A stretch of 8,234 bases of DNA from Clostridia bacterium (GTDB taxonomy: Bacteria > Bacillota > Clostridia > Oscillospirales > CAG-272), in assembly GCA_017960705.1 (NCBI GenBank), contig JAGCYR010000099.1, positions 1 to 8,234 of the forward strand, read 5' to 3'. Numbering within the stretch: the stretch's first letter is position 1; every line of letters starts with the position of its first letter. This document shows, piece after piece, positions 1 through 6,092 of the stretch. The notes under the pieces are model-generated. The model was not told where the DNA came from. It did not search any database and saw only the letters and a list, made by a program, of their open reading frames with translations. The position numbers and the translations under genes are program-made.

Positions 1-573
1 GGAGCAGGGCAGACCTATAAGGGAGTGCTCGACGAGACCGTGACCGCCGCGTCGTTCCCGTCGATCGGCGAATACGGCTGGCACCGCATCGGCTTCCGCT
101 TCCATCAGGAGGCGCTGGTCGAACACGAACAGAAGTATCCCAAGTACAACGCGAACCGTGCGGACGGCGAGATCGTCCAGAACGGCTGGTCGGAACTCTA
201 TATCGACGGCGTCTGCGTCTGGAAAGTCGAGACGAGTATGCAGGGCTATTGGGACGCCGCCAAGAGAGAATGGGCGGAACGGTACGACGGTATTCGTATG
301 AACGCCATTTCGCTCTTTAACGCGAACAACGACACGACCGATCCGAATAAAGCCGTGTACCTCGACAACCCGAAACTGATCGTCGAGATCAAGCTCCAGA
401 ACGTCAAGGATTGCGCAAACCCCGTCATCTTCGTCTACGACGACGTGAACTGGACCTGCGGCACCGGCTTCGTCCGCAACGTCGAGCCCGATCCCTCCCC
501 CGTGGCGCAGACACTCCAGATCGCGGAGGGCGTGACCGTCCCCGCGACCGTCTACTTTAAACTCGCCGACTGA
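1..573 (+). CDS. C-terminal part of a large secreted protein with a LamG-like module (5' end outside window)
   Basis: Frame 1 is open from the first base to TGA at 571-573 (190 codons seen), so the true start lies upstream; the GTG at 25 has no ribosome binding site and is only an internal valine. The visible part is the second half of the module shared by all large genes here: GWHRIG at codons 26-31, HQEA soon after, ELYIDGVCVWK at about 65-75 and WTCGTGF at 151-157. It ends with the short closing segment (TLQIAEG...VYFKLAD) that also follows the other modules. It carries a longer insertion between the HQEA and LYIDG motifs (about 19 extra residues) than its paralogues. No cell-wall anchor (LPXTG, SLH, dockerin) is seen at the C-terminus. 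The jelly-roll (laminin-G/concanavalin A-like) assignment is inferred from the strand pattern; the ligand is unknown. Confidence 0.85.
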   Translation, partial: GAGQTYKGVLDETVTAASFPSIGEYGWHRIGFRFHQEALVEHEQKYPKYNANRADGEIVQNGWSELYIDGVCVWKVETSMQGYWDAAKREWAERYDGIRMNAISLFNANNDTTDPNKAVYLDNPKLIVEIKLQNVKDCANPVIFVYDDVNWTCGTGFVRNVEPDPSPVAQTLQIAEGVTVPATVYFKLAD

Positions 574-590
574 ACTTCGTTTCCTATTAA

Positions 591-626
591 CCGCCGCGCA
601 CGGGCGTCCGTGCGCGGCGGTTTTTT
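591..626 (+). terminator. Strong intrinsic terminator
   Basis: A perfect 13-bp GC-rich stem (591-603 with 608-620), a four-base loop (gcgt) and a run of six T. It lies 18 bases after the stop codon of the first gene and ends that transcript. Confidence 0.95.
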
Positions 627-870
627 GGATCTCGTCGCGCCCCGCGCGACATATCGAGCCGCTTGCGGCATATCGAGTGCGAAGCACATATCGAATTGCG
701 CGATCCCACGCAAGCGCAATATATCGACGAAAGGACCTATGTCGCGCGTGGCGCGACTCGATATATCTCGCTCCGCTCGATTCGATATACGCTCGTAAAC
801 TCGCGTTCGATATATGCTCGTAAACTCGCATTCGATATGTTCGCTCCGCGAACGAAAGGGTTTCTTTCAC

Positions 871-904
871 GCCGCGCATAGGGGGCAGGGGGGTCCCCCG
901 CGGC
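871..904. repeat. G-rich palindromic element inside the hairpin array
   Basis: An outer stem gccgcg/cgcggc (871-876 with 899-904) encloses a run of five G, then CA, six G, T and a C run (881-899). It is unlike its neighbours in the array in base composition. It sits where the linkers change from minus-strand back to plus-strand reading. The G runs could allow a two-layer quadruplex, but this is speculation. Confidence 0.5.
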
Positions 905-987
905 ATATCGCGCCGAAGGCATATCGCGTGCGAAGCACATATCGCGTCCGCAGGACATATCGCGCGGCTCGCCGCATTCTTCCGTTT

Positions 988-1088
988 CTTCGTTCCCCTC
1001 ATTGGCGCTTGCGCCACATCATTGCGCGGAGCGCACATCATTGCCGCAGGCACATCATTGACGAAGTCACATCATTGCCGCAGGCACA
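988..1088 (+). repeat. 101-bp direct repeat, copy 1
   Basis: Identical to 1145-1245 (offset 157) except at one base: G at 1029 against A at 1186, the middle base of the three-base loop of a tgcgc-GNA-gcgca hairpin. It holds five hairpin units with CATCAT linkers. Confidence 0.95.
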
Positions 1089-1144
1089 GCCCATATCGCG
1101 CCGAAGGCGTATCGCGTCCGCAGGACATATCGCGTGCGAAGCAC

Positions 1145-1245
1145 CTTCGTTCCCCTCATTGGCGCTTGCGCCACATCATTGCGCGAAGCGCACATCATTG
1201 CCGCAGGCACATCATTGACGAAGTCACATCATTGCCGCAGGCACA
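1145..1245 (+). repeat. 101-bp direct repeat, copy 2
   Basis: Second copy of 988-1088 with a single difference (A at 1186). It is followed by one more unit, gtgcg-TAG-cgcac (1251-1263), which ends the array about 95 bases before the next promoter. Confidence 0.95.
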
Positions 1246-1357
1246 TCACTGTGCGTAGCGCACTTCTTGCCGCGCACTTTCTTTTCGTCATTTCGCACAA
1301 ATATTCATTCCGCTTTTGTTACATTCGCCGTTTTTGCTTCGGGCGGGGGCTTTTTTA

Positions 1358-1386
1358 TTGCTTTTTTTGCTGTTTTGGTGTATAAT
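1358..1386 (+). promoter_or_regulatory. Sigma-70/SigA-type promoter of the lipoprotein gene
   Basis: TTGCTT at 1358-1363, a 17-base T-rich spacer, and a perfect TATAAT at 1381-1386. The -35 variant and spacing are the same as in the promoter at 3170. The expected start of transcription is around 1393, giving a leader of about 50 bases. Confidence 0.85.
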
Positions 1387-1428
1387 GAAAGTCCATACAA
1401 GGGAGAATCCATGCGCTCCCGCAAAAAG

Positions 1429-1435
1429 AAGGAGG
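1429..1435 (+). promoter_or_regulatory. Ribosome binding site that fixes the start at 1444
   Basis: AAGGAGG ends 8 bases before ATG 1444. An in-frame ATG at 1411 has only a weak GGGAGA upstream and would place a charged stretch (RSRKKKEEN) before the signal peptide, so 1444 is preferred. Confidence 0.8.
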
Positions 1436-1443
1436 AAAATTGC

Positions 1444-2970
1444 ATGAAGAAACTGACCACTGCTCTCGCGCTGGTCCTGTGCCTCGTTCTCTGTATTTTC
1501 GCGTTCGCGTCCTGCGGCAAGAAGAACAAGACGACGAGCACGACCGCGGCGGAAACGGATCCCTCTGCCGCCTCGACGACCGCGGAGGCGACCACCGTCT
1601 CCACGACCACTGCCAAACCTGCTCACGTTCACACCATCCCCGACGAATGGGAGCCCGATTACCTCGTCAAACCGACCTGCCGTAACGAAGGCGTACGGAT
1701 CAAGATTTGCCCGGACTGCGGCGACATCGTTGCCCAGGAGGTGGTCGATCCCGGTCCCGACGCGCACGTCGTCAACGAGTGGACCATCGTCGAGCCGACG
1801 ATGATTGAGCCCGTCGGCAGCAAGAGCGGCGTCTGCACCGAGTGCGGAGAGCCCATCGATATCGTTCTCAATTGGGAACTGACCATGTACAGCTCGCAGG
1901 AGAACAGCAAGTACATCGAGGGCGTTGAGTTCGCTACCCACAAGAACGTGGACGAGATCCGCGGCGACAAGTCCTTTGCTCCGACCGAGGAGGATCCCGA
2001 CGGCAACGACCTCTGGTTCGAGTATTCGCTGCTGTATAACAAGACCCTCTACAACCACGACTATGAGAAATCTCTTTCCGAGATCCGTCTGTTCTGCTTC
2101 CGCGAATCGACCAACCGCTCGGTATACAGAGGTTTCTACTATCTGTATCTCCGTGACAATATGGATCCCTTCAAGACTTCGGAAGACTGCCCGTTCAGAG
2201 GGCACATCGACTACTCGACCTATGATCGTACTTGGGATGGTTGGACGGAAGAAACGGCGTATATGTGCGCGGAAGATCTGTCCGATCGCGGCAACACTCT
2301 GAACGGTGAACTCATCGGTCAGTATATGGCGGGTTGGGCGTATTGCCATCCGGGCGGGATCACGAAGGAATGCTCCCCCTATCTCTGGGATTCTGAGAAA
2401 CAGACTTTGAACGGCTGGCACCGCCTCGGCTTCCACTATCATCAGGAAGCGAAGATCGAAGAAGGCAAAGTCGTTTACTCCGGCTACACCGAACTCTACA
2501 TCGACGGCGTTCTGTGCTGGAAGATCCGGTCTAACTTCGATAATGATCACAAAGAGAGTCTGGTGAAAAACAACCTGCTCCTCTGGACCGCCGAGATCGA
2601 TCCGGAAGACGACACCAAACTCATTTGCACCAACCACGATTCCATGATGGTCGGTATGCGTATGGACAACTTTACGCAGGCGAGCCAGGAAGTTCTCATG
2701 GCGATCGACGACGTCCGCTGGACCTGCGGCGACGGTTTTGCCGTTCCGGTGGTTCGCGTTGAGAATCCGAAACCCGTCCCCACCACTCTGAAAGAGGGCG
2801 TCGACGACGTCATCGCGGTCTACTATGCGAAACCCGGCTGCGCCCACGAAGCGGAAGACGAGTGGACCGTCGTGAAAGAAGCGACCGAGACCGAGCAGGG
2901 AACCCGCGCGAAATTCTGCGCGCACTGCGGCGAGCAGATGGAGACCGAATCCTATTCGCTCGAGCCCTGA
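1444..2970 (+). CDS. Secreted lipoprotein with CxxC ribbons and one LamG-like module
   Basis: 508 residues. The start is set by AAGGAGG and by the signal peptide: MKK, a hydrophobic run to residue 22, then a lipobox ending ...FAS-C, so Cys24 should be lipidated and hold the protein on the outer face of the membrane. Residues 29-60 are a Thr/Ser/Ala-rich linker. Residues 61-140 hold two ribbon-like repeats with CPDCG (C89, C92) and CTECG (C131, C134), the first preceded by HVH. The module spans about 148-432: RGD at 173-175, DLWFEYSLLYN, DCPFRGHIDYSTY, GWHRLG (W325), LYIDGVLCWK and WTCGDGF (W426, C428). A closing TL...YY segment and a third ribbon (C466, CAHCG at 492-496) end the protein. The gene is alone between its own promoter and terminator. 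CxxC pairs may bind zinc or form disulfides. A carbohydrate- or protein-binding surface role is inferred; no catalytic motif is recognised. Confidence 0.9.
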   Translation: MKKLTTALALVLCLVLCIFAFASCGKKNKTTSTTAAETDPSAASTTAEATTVSTTTAKPAHVHTIPDEWEPDYLVKPTCRNEGVRIKICPDCGDIVAQEVVDPGPDAHVVNEWTIVEPTMIEPVGSKSGVCTECGEPIDIVLNWELTMYSSQENSKYIEGVEFATHKNVDEIRGDKSFAPTEEDPDGNDLWFEYSLLYNKTLYNHDYEKSLSEIRLFCFRESTNRSVYRGFYYLYLRDNMDPFKTSEDCPFRGHIDYSTYDRTWDGWTEETAYMCAEDLSDRGNTLNGELIGQYMAGWAYCHPGGITKECSPYLWDSEKQTLNGWHRLGFHYHQEAKIEEGKVVYSGYTELYIDGVLCWKIRSNFDNDHKESLVKNNLLLWTAEIDPEDDTKLICTNHDSMMVGMRMDNFTQASQEVLMAIDDVRWTCGDGFAVPVVRVENPKPVPTTLKEGVDDVIAVYYAKPGCAHEAEDEWTVVKEATETEQGTRAKFCAHCGEQMETESYSLEP

Positions 2971-3008
2971 TCCGTCGGACCAAAACACTCTTTGACAATC
3001 CCATAAAC

Positions 3009-3040
3009 AAAAGACCGCCTCCGGGCGGTCTTTTTGTTTT
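3009..3040 (+). terminator. Intrinsic terminator of the lipoprotein gene
   Basis: Stem gaccgcc/ggcggtc (3013-3019 with 3024-3030), loop tccg, extended by an A run pairing with the T run (3009-3012 with 3031-3034), then a T-rich tail. It lies 38 bases after the stop codon. Confidence 0.93.
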
Positions 3041-3169
3041 TCGATGCATAAGGCGCGATCCACGGCGCAAAGCGGCGATTCTTACGCCGTTCCATTGAGC
3101 AACCTGCACAAAATCGTTCTCGCTTTTTGTGGATTGTGCCGATTTTTACGAACGTCCCCCATTTTATTG

Positions 3170-3198
3170 TTGCTTTTTGGATTATTTTCCTGTATAAT
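3170..3198 (+). promoter_or_regulatory. Sigma-70/SigA-type promoter of the two-module gene and small peptide
   Basis: TTGCTT at 3170-3175, a spacer of exactly 17 bases, and TATAAT at 3193-3198, preceded directly by TG. It matches the promoter at 1358 in -35 sequence and the one at 5999 in the downstream flank. Confidence 0.87.
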
Positions 3199-3202
3199 AA
3201 AA

Positions 3203-3242
3203 AATCTAAGGTGTTCCCGCAAAATCCGGCGGGACCTAACAC
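3203..3242 (+). promoter_or_regulatory. Leader with conserved start segment and a hairpin
   Basis: AATCTAAGGTG (3203-3213) begins 10 bases after the start of the -10 box and recurs at the same offset at 6032-6042. It is followed by a hairpin, tcccgc/gcggga (3215-3220 with 3229-3234), which can extend through GTGT/ACAC (3211-3214 with 3239-3242) past a bulge. It ends 6 bases before the AAGGAG site (3249-3254). It has no T run, so it is not a terminator. A role in translation or mRNA stability is possible. The hairpin is not obviously kept in the second leader. Confidence 0.45.
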
Positions 3243-3261
3243 GACGTGAAGGAGAATCATT

Positions 3262-5739
3262 ATGCACATTCGGTTCACCAAACGGGGAGTGACGACGCTG
3301 CTCCTCCTCGCTCTGCTGATCGTCACCGTGGCGATCGTTCTGCCGATCGTTACGTCGGCGGACGCGGAGATCCAGAACTTCAGCTATCAGACGCTGACCG
3401 CTCTGAACATTAAAGAAGACGACGACACCGACATCCGGATCGTCTTCACGATCGGCAACCTCGACTATGAAGAGGTCGGCGTGATCGTCTCGAAGTCTGT
3501 GGCAAATCCGACCTACGAGGCGGCGGGCTGCTACACCTACAAGACGACCTCCGTTTACAGCACGATCAACATTGAAGGCACGCCGACGCCCGCGCCCGAC
3601 GGACGCTGGTACGTCGCGGTCAAGCTGACCGGCATCCCGCACTCCTATTTCGACAGCCCCCTGTATATCCGCGCTTTCGTGAAGAACGCGGATAAGGCTC
3701 CCACCTACTCCGACGCCTCGCTGCTCACCATCTGCTCGGCTGTCGGACACACCACCCATACGATGGCGTGGGACGCCGACGGGTCCGCGACGCTGCAGAC
3801 CGTGGGGAACCTCGTCTGTGACTGCCCGGTGTGCGGTCTTCCGTATGAGGTTACGGACGTAAAAAGAGACGCGCTGGTCTATGATTCCAAGAATCCGAGC
3901 GGAGCGTTCGTCAACGGCAACCAGTACGCGATGTATAAGACGGTACGCGAGATCCGCGGCGACAAGCACTTTTATCCCACGTCTAAGTCGGTCGGCGCCG
4001 ACGACGGCAACGACCTGTGGTTCGAGTATTCGCTTCTCTGGAACGATTCGTTTGAGTACCGCGACACTCCCGCCAACCTCGCGGAGATCCGGCTGTTCGG
4101 CTTCCACGACGTAGCAAAGTCGAAACTGAGAGGTTTCTATTATCTCTATCTCCTGAACGACGATGGTCAAGGGGGCGCATTCAACACTTCCAACGACTGC
4201 CCCTTCAAGGGACATATCGACTACTCGACGTATCTCGAGGGTTGCTCGCCCGACGAGAACTGCGCGGACGATCTGTCCGGTCTCGGAAACTACTTGAACG
4301 GTGACCTGATCGGCAGATATGCTGCCGGTTGGGTTGGACACAGAGATTCGTCCCCGTACCTGTGGGATTCCGTCTCACAGACGACCGGCGGTTGGCACCG
4401 TCTCGGCTTCCGGTATCACCAGGAGGTCGCGTCGGTTTCCGGCACCACGGTCACGTACGCCGGCTATACCGAACTCTACATTGACGGCATCCTCTGCTGG
4501 AGAGTCCATACCAATATGAGCGCCAGCGACGGCGACGGCTTGGCGAAGAACGGTCTGCTTCTCTGGACCGCGACCGCAAAAGACAGCAAGATCACCGGTT
4601 ACACCGACAACGACAATATGCGGGTCGCTATGACCGTTGATAACGTCGTGGCTTCGTCCCAGAGCGTTTATATCGTGGTCGGTGACGCTTACTGGACCTG
4701 CGGCGACGGGTTCGTGCTTCCGGTCGAGCGGGACGATACCCCCGGCAGCGAGAAGATCACGCTCGGCGGCAACCAGTACGACGCCGGTTATTACTACGTC
4801 GAATCTCCCGTCGGCAAGACCACCGTCTATTCGTCCGACAAGACCTCGGCAACCCACAGGGGCGATTACAAGACGCTGACGAATATCCGCGGCGACGACC
4901 ACTTCTATCCCGACGCGTCCAACGGCGGCGAGGGACGCAACCTCTACTTCGAGTACGACTTCCTGTATAACGATTCGTTGCAGAACTGGGATAGAGCGGA
5001 CTCCCGTTCGGAGTTCAAAGTCATTACGGTCCAGACTTCCACCAGCAACCACCGCGAGTTCTATTACCTCTATTTCCTTAACGACGATAACAAAGGGCCC
5101 GCAAACGGCACCTTCAACACTTCCAATGACTGTCCGTACAGAGGTCACTTCGATTACTCGACCTATAAGTCCGACGATCTCGGGGTGAACAACGCCGTAG
5201 ATCTGACCAGCGAAAACCTCTACCTGTTCGGAGACCTCGTCGGCAAATACGCCGCCGGTTGGTCGGTATCTCGGAGCGGTTCTCCCTATATTTACGACGA
5301 GAGTTGGACCACCAAGGGCGGCAACGGCTGGCATCGCATCGGCGTTATGGTGCACCAGGAAGCGTCGATCTCCGGCAACGACGTCGTCTACTCCGGCTGG
5401 ACCGAACTCTACATCAACGGCGTCAAGGTCTGGAAGGTCCTGACGAATATGGATACGCTGAAGAACATGGGATTGACCCTCTTCACCGGTGCAAAGGAAG
5501 ACGCGAACATCGTCTACTCCGACGCTGCGGATGACGTCCGGATCGGTTATCAGTTCGACGGTTTCCAGAGCTCTGCGAATTACGCGTACGCCGTCTTCGC
5601 CAACGTGAACTGGCGGATCGTCGACGTCGACTTCGATCCCGCGACCGAGATCGAGCCGGTTAACAATCCCACCGCGGCGACCTTCACGCTGCCGGGCGGA
5701 CAGACCACGAGCGGCAAGATCTTCTACCGCGTTAAGTAA
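3262..5739 (+). CDS. Secreted protein with two tandem LamG-like modules
   Basis: 825 residues. ATG 3262 follows AAGGAG by 7 bases. A Sec signal peptide covers residues 1-35 (basic RFTKR, hydrophobic 13-30, A-D-A at 33-35 as likely cleavage site). Residues 36-157 form a beta-rich domain (NFSYQTLT..., GRWYVAVKL...IPH, YIRAFV) shared with the gene at 6093. A ribbon-like segment follows (C158, HTTH, CDCPVCG at 186-192). Module 1, about 205-493, has RGD 232-234, DCPFKGHIDYSTY, GWHRLG (W378), LYIDGILCWR and WTCGDGF (W478, C480). Module 2, about 510-799, has RGD 543-545, DCPYRGHFDYSTY, GWHRIG (W690) and LYINGVKVWK, but its last motif is NVNWRIVDV (W784), lacking the Cys. The repeat offset is 306-312 residues. 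The protein ends FYRVK with no wall anchor, so it is probably released, or held by an uncut N-terminal helix. It is first gene of an operon with the small peptide. Function is inferred only as extracellular binding. Confidence 0.92.
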   Translation: MHIRFTKRGVTTLLLLALLIVTVAIVLPIVTSADAEIQNFSYQTLTALNIKEDDDTDIRIVFTIGNLDYEEVGVIVSKSVANPTYEAAGCYTYKTTSVYSTINIEGTPTPAPDGRWYVAVKLTGIPHSYFDSPLYIRAFVKNADKAPTYSDASLLTICSAVGHTTHTMAWDADGSATLQTVGNLVCDCPVCGLPYEVTDVKRDALVYDSKNPSGAFVNGNQYAMYKTVREIRGDKHFYPTSKSVGADDGNDLWFEYSLLWNDSFEYRDTPANLAEIRLFGFHDVAKSKLRGFYYLYLLNDDGQGGAFNTSNDCPFKGHIDYSTYLEGCSPDENCADDLSGLGNYLNGDLIGRYAAGWVGHRDSSPYLWDSVSQTTGGWHRLGFRYHQEVASVSGTTVTYAGYTELYIDGILCWRVHTNMSASDGDGLAKNGLLLWTATAKDSKITGYTDNDNMRVAMTVDNVVASSQSVYIVVGDAYWTCGDGFVLPVERDDTPGSEKITLGGNQYDAGYYYVESPVGKTTVYSSDKTSATHRGDYKTLTNIRGDDHFYPDASNGGEGRNLYFEYDFLYNDSLQNWDRADSRSEFKVITVQTSTSNHREFYYLYFLNDDNKGPANGTFNTSNDCPYRGHFDYSTYKSDDLGVNNAVDLTSENLYLFGDLVGKYAAGWSVSRSGSPYIYDESWTTKGGNGWHRIGVMVHQEASISGNDVVYSGWTELYINGVKVWKVLTNMDTLKNMGLTLFTGAKEDANIVYSDAADDVRIGYQFDGFQSSANYAYAVFANVNWRIVDVDFDPATEIEPVNNPTAATFTLPGGQTTSGKIFYRVK

Positions 5740-5772
5740 GAGAAAGACGATTTGACGAAAGGGAACAAGAAT

Positions 5773-5904
5773 ATGAACAACGAAAAGAAAGTTTTTGAAA
5801 CCGCACAGATCCAGATCGTCTCGCTCGACCGGGATATGCTGCTCAACTCTGCCGGCACGCTCGGAGAGGGCGACTGGGACAGCTTCGATTTCGGATCTCT
5901 CTGA
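5773..5904 (+). CDS. 43-residue acidic peptide, co-transcribed
   Basis: ATG 5773 is preceded by AAAGGG (5758-5763, 9 bases away) and the frame ends at TGA 5902-5904, just before a strong terminator. It lies 33 bases after the large gene with no promoter between, so the two are one operon. The peptide starts MNNEKKVFETAQIQIVSLDRD, with no signal peptide. Its N-terminal half alternates hydrophobic and polar residues, and its tail is Gly/Asp/Phe-rich (GEGDWDSFDFGSL) without Cys. From memory, short peptides of this plan (FExPxIEIVxL, then DVI.xS and a Gly/Asp-rich tail) are common in gut Clostridia next to surface or export genes and have no assigned role. A leader-plus-core reading, as in modified peptide precursors, is possible, but no modifying enzyme is in the window. 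Confidence 0.75.
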   Translation: MNNEKKVFETAQIQIVSLDRDMLLNSAGTLGEGDWDSFDFGSL

Positions 5905-5927
5905 GACGCATAATCAAACCGAATACG

Positions 5928-5956
5928 GCGCCGGGCGTTCGCCCGGCGCTGTTTTT
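5928..5956 (+). terminator. Intrinsic terminator of the two-gene operon
   Basis: Perfect 9-bp stem gcgccgggc/gcccggcgc (5928-5936 with 5941-5949), loop gttc, then TGTTTTT. It begins 24 bases after the stop of the small peptide gene. Confidence 0.95.
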
Positions 5957-5998
5957 GCTCTCTTTTCGCAGAGAATTGCTGTTTTTGATCATTTTCTC

Positions 5999-6027
5999 TT
6001 GATTTTTTTTGGTTTTTACTATATAAT
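5999..6027 (+). promoter_or_regulatory. Sigma-70/SigA-type promoter of the last gene
   Basis: TTGATT at 5999-6004, a 17-base T-rich spacer and TATAAT at 6022-6027. It is the same design as the promoters at 1358 and 3170. Confidence 0.87.
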
Positions 6028-6031
6028 AAAT

Positions 6032-6042
6032 AATCTAAGGTG
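6032..6042 (+). promoter_or_regulatory. Conserved leader segment, second copy
   Basis: AATCTAAGGTG, identical to 3203-3213 and at the same 10-base offset from the -10 box, so it lies at or just after the start of transcription. The rest of the leader has diverged up to the AAGGAG site at 6080-6085, which again stands 7 bases before an ATGCAC start. Confidence 0.6.
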
Positions 6043-6092
6043 AATCGCCGGCTTCAAAACTGTGCGAAAACGTGACGCGAAGGAGAGGCAAT

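Larger units (their letters stand above)
634..1263. repeat. Array of mini-hairpins with three-base loops and constant linkers
   Basis: This gene-free stretch is a run of short perfect hairpins separated by near-constant linkers. In one family the linker is ATATCGc/a (e.g. 651-657, 670-676, 688-694, 921-927, 939-945, 1127-1133); in the other it is CATCAT (1017-1022, 1036-1041, 1053-1058, 1070-1075 and the copy at 1174-1232). Stems differ in sequence but stay paired, and most loops read GNA: gtgc-GAA-gcac (677-687, 928-938, 1134-1144), gcc-GAA-ggc (912-920, 1100-1108), gtcc-GCA-ggac (946-956, 1116-1126), tgcgc-GGA-gcgca (1023-1035), tgcc-GCA-ggca (1042-1052, 1076-1086), tgac-GAA-gtca (1059-1069). 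A few have other loops (gtcgcgc-CCC-gcgcgac at 634-650, gtcgcgc-GTG-gcgcgac at 741-757, TT loops at 658-669 and 1003-1016). Between about 757 and 860 the linkers and loops read on the opposite strand (e.g. 839-853, loop GGA on the minus strand). It is not a CRISPR: the constant part is too short. The function is unknown. Confidence 0.85.

Noticed and set aside
634..1263. CRISPR array
   Set aside because: The constant part is only 6-7 bases and the variable parts are 9-17 base self-complementary hairpins, not 30-base unique spacers.
1321..1370. Terminator in the T-rich stretch before the first internal promoter
   Set aside because: The T runs have no convincing GC-rich hairpin before them; they are the spacer and flanks of the promoter.
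610..1385. Plus-strand open frames across the hairpin array, and one minus-strand frame at 737-958
   Set aside because: They are translations of the repeat units (Arg/His/Ile-rich), overlap one another in different frames, and have no ribosome binding site.
1267..1443. Extending the lipoprotein gene upstream to 1267 or 1411
   Set aside because: The start at 1267 lies upstream of the promoter. The 1411 start would add a charged stretch before the signal peptide, while 1444 has an ideal AAGGAGG.
1288..3063. Long minus-strand open frame (591 codons), and similar ones at 3082-4341, 4375-5355 and 6129-8090
   Set aside because: They lie opposite well-supported plus-strand genes and are a by-product of codon bias (few stop codons on the antisense). 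They lack ribosome binding sites, run through the plus-strand promoters or terminators, and translate to low-complexity Val/Arg/Asp-rich sequence.
3262..5739. Glycoside hydrolase or lyase assignment for the LamG-like modules
   Set aside because: Jelly-roll enzymes of this fold carry recognisable catalytic acid motifs. None is seen here, and the conserved residues fit a structural or binding role.
5773..5904. Calling the short peptide a RiPP precursor
   Set aside because: No modification enzyme, peptidase-transporter or recognised leader motif is present in the window. It is kept as a possibility, not as the annotation.
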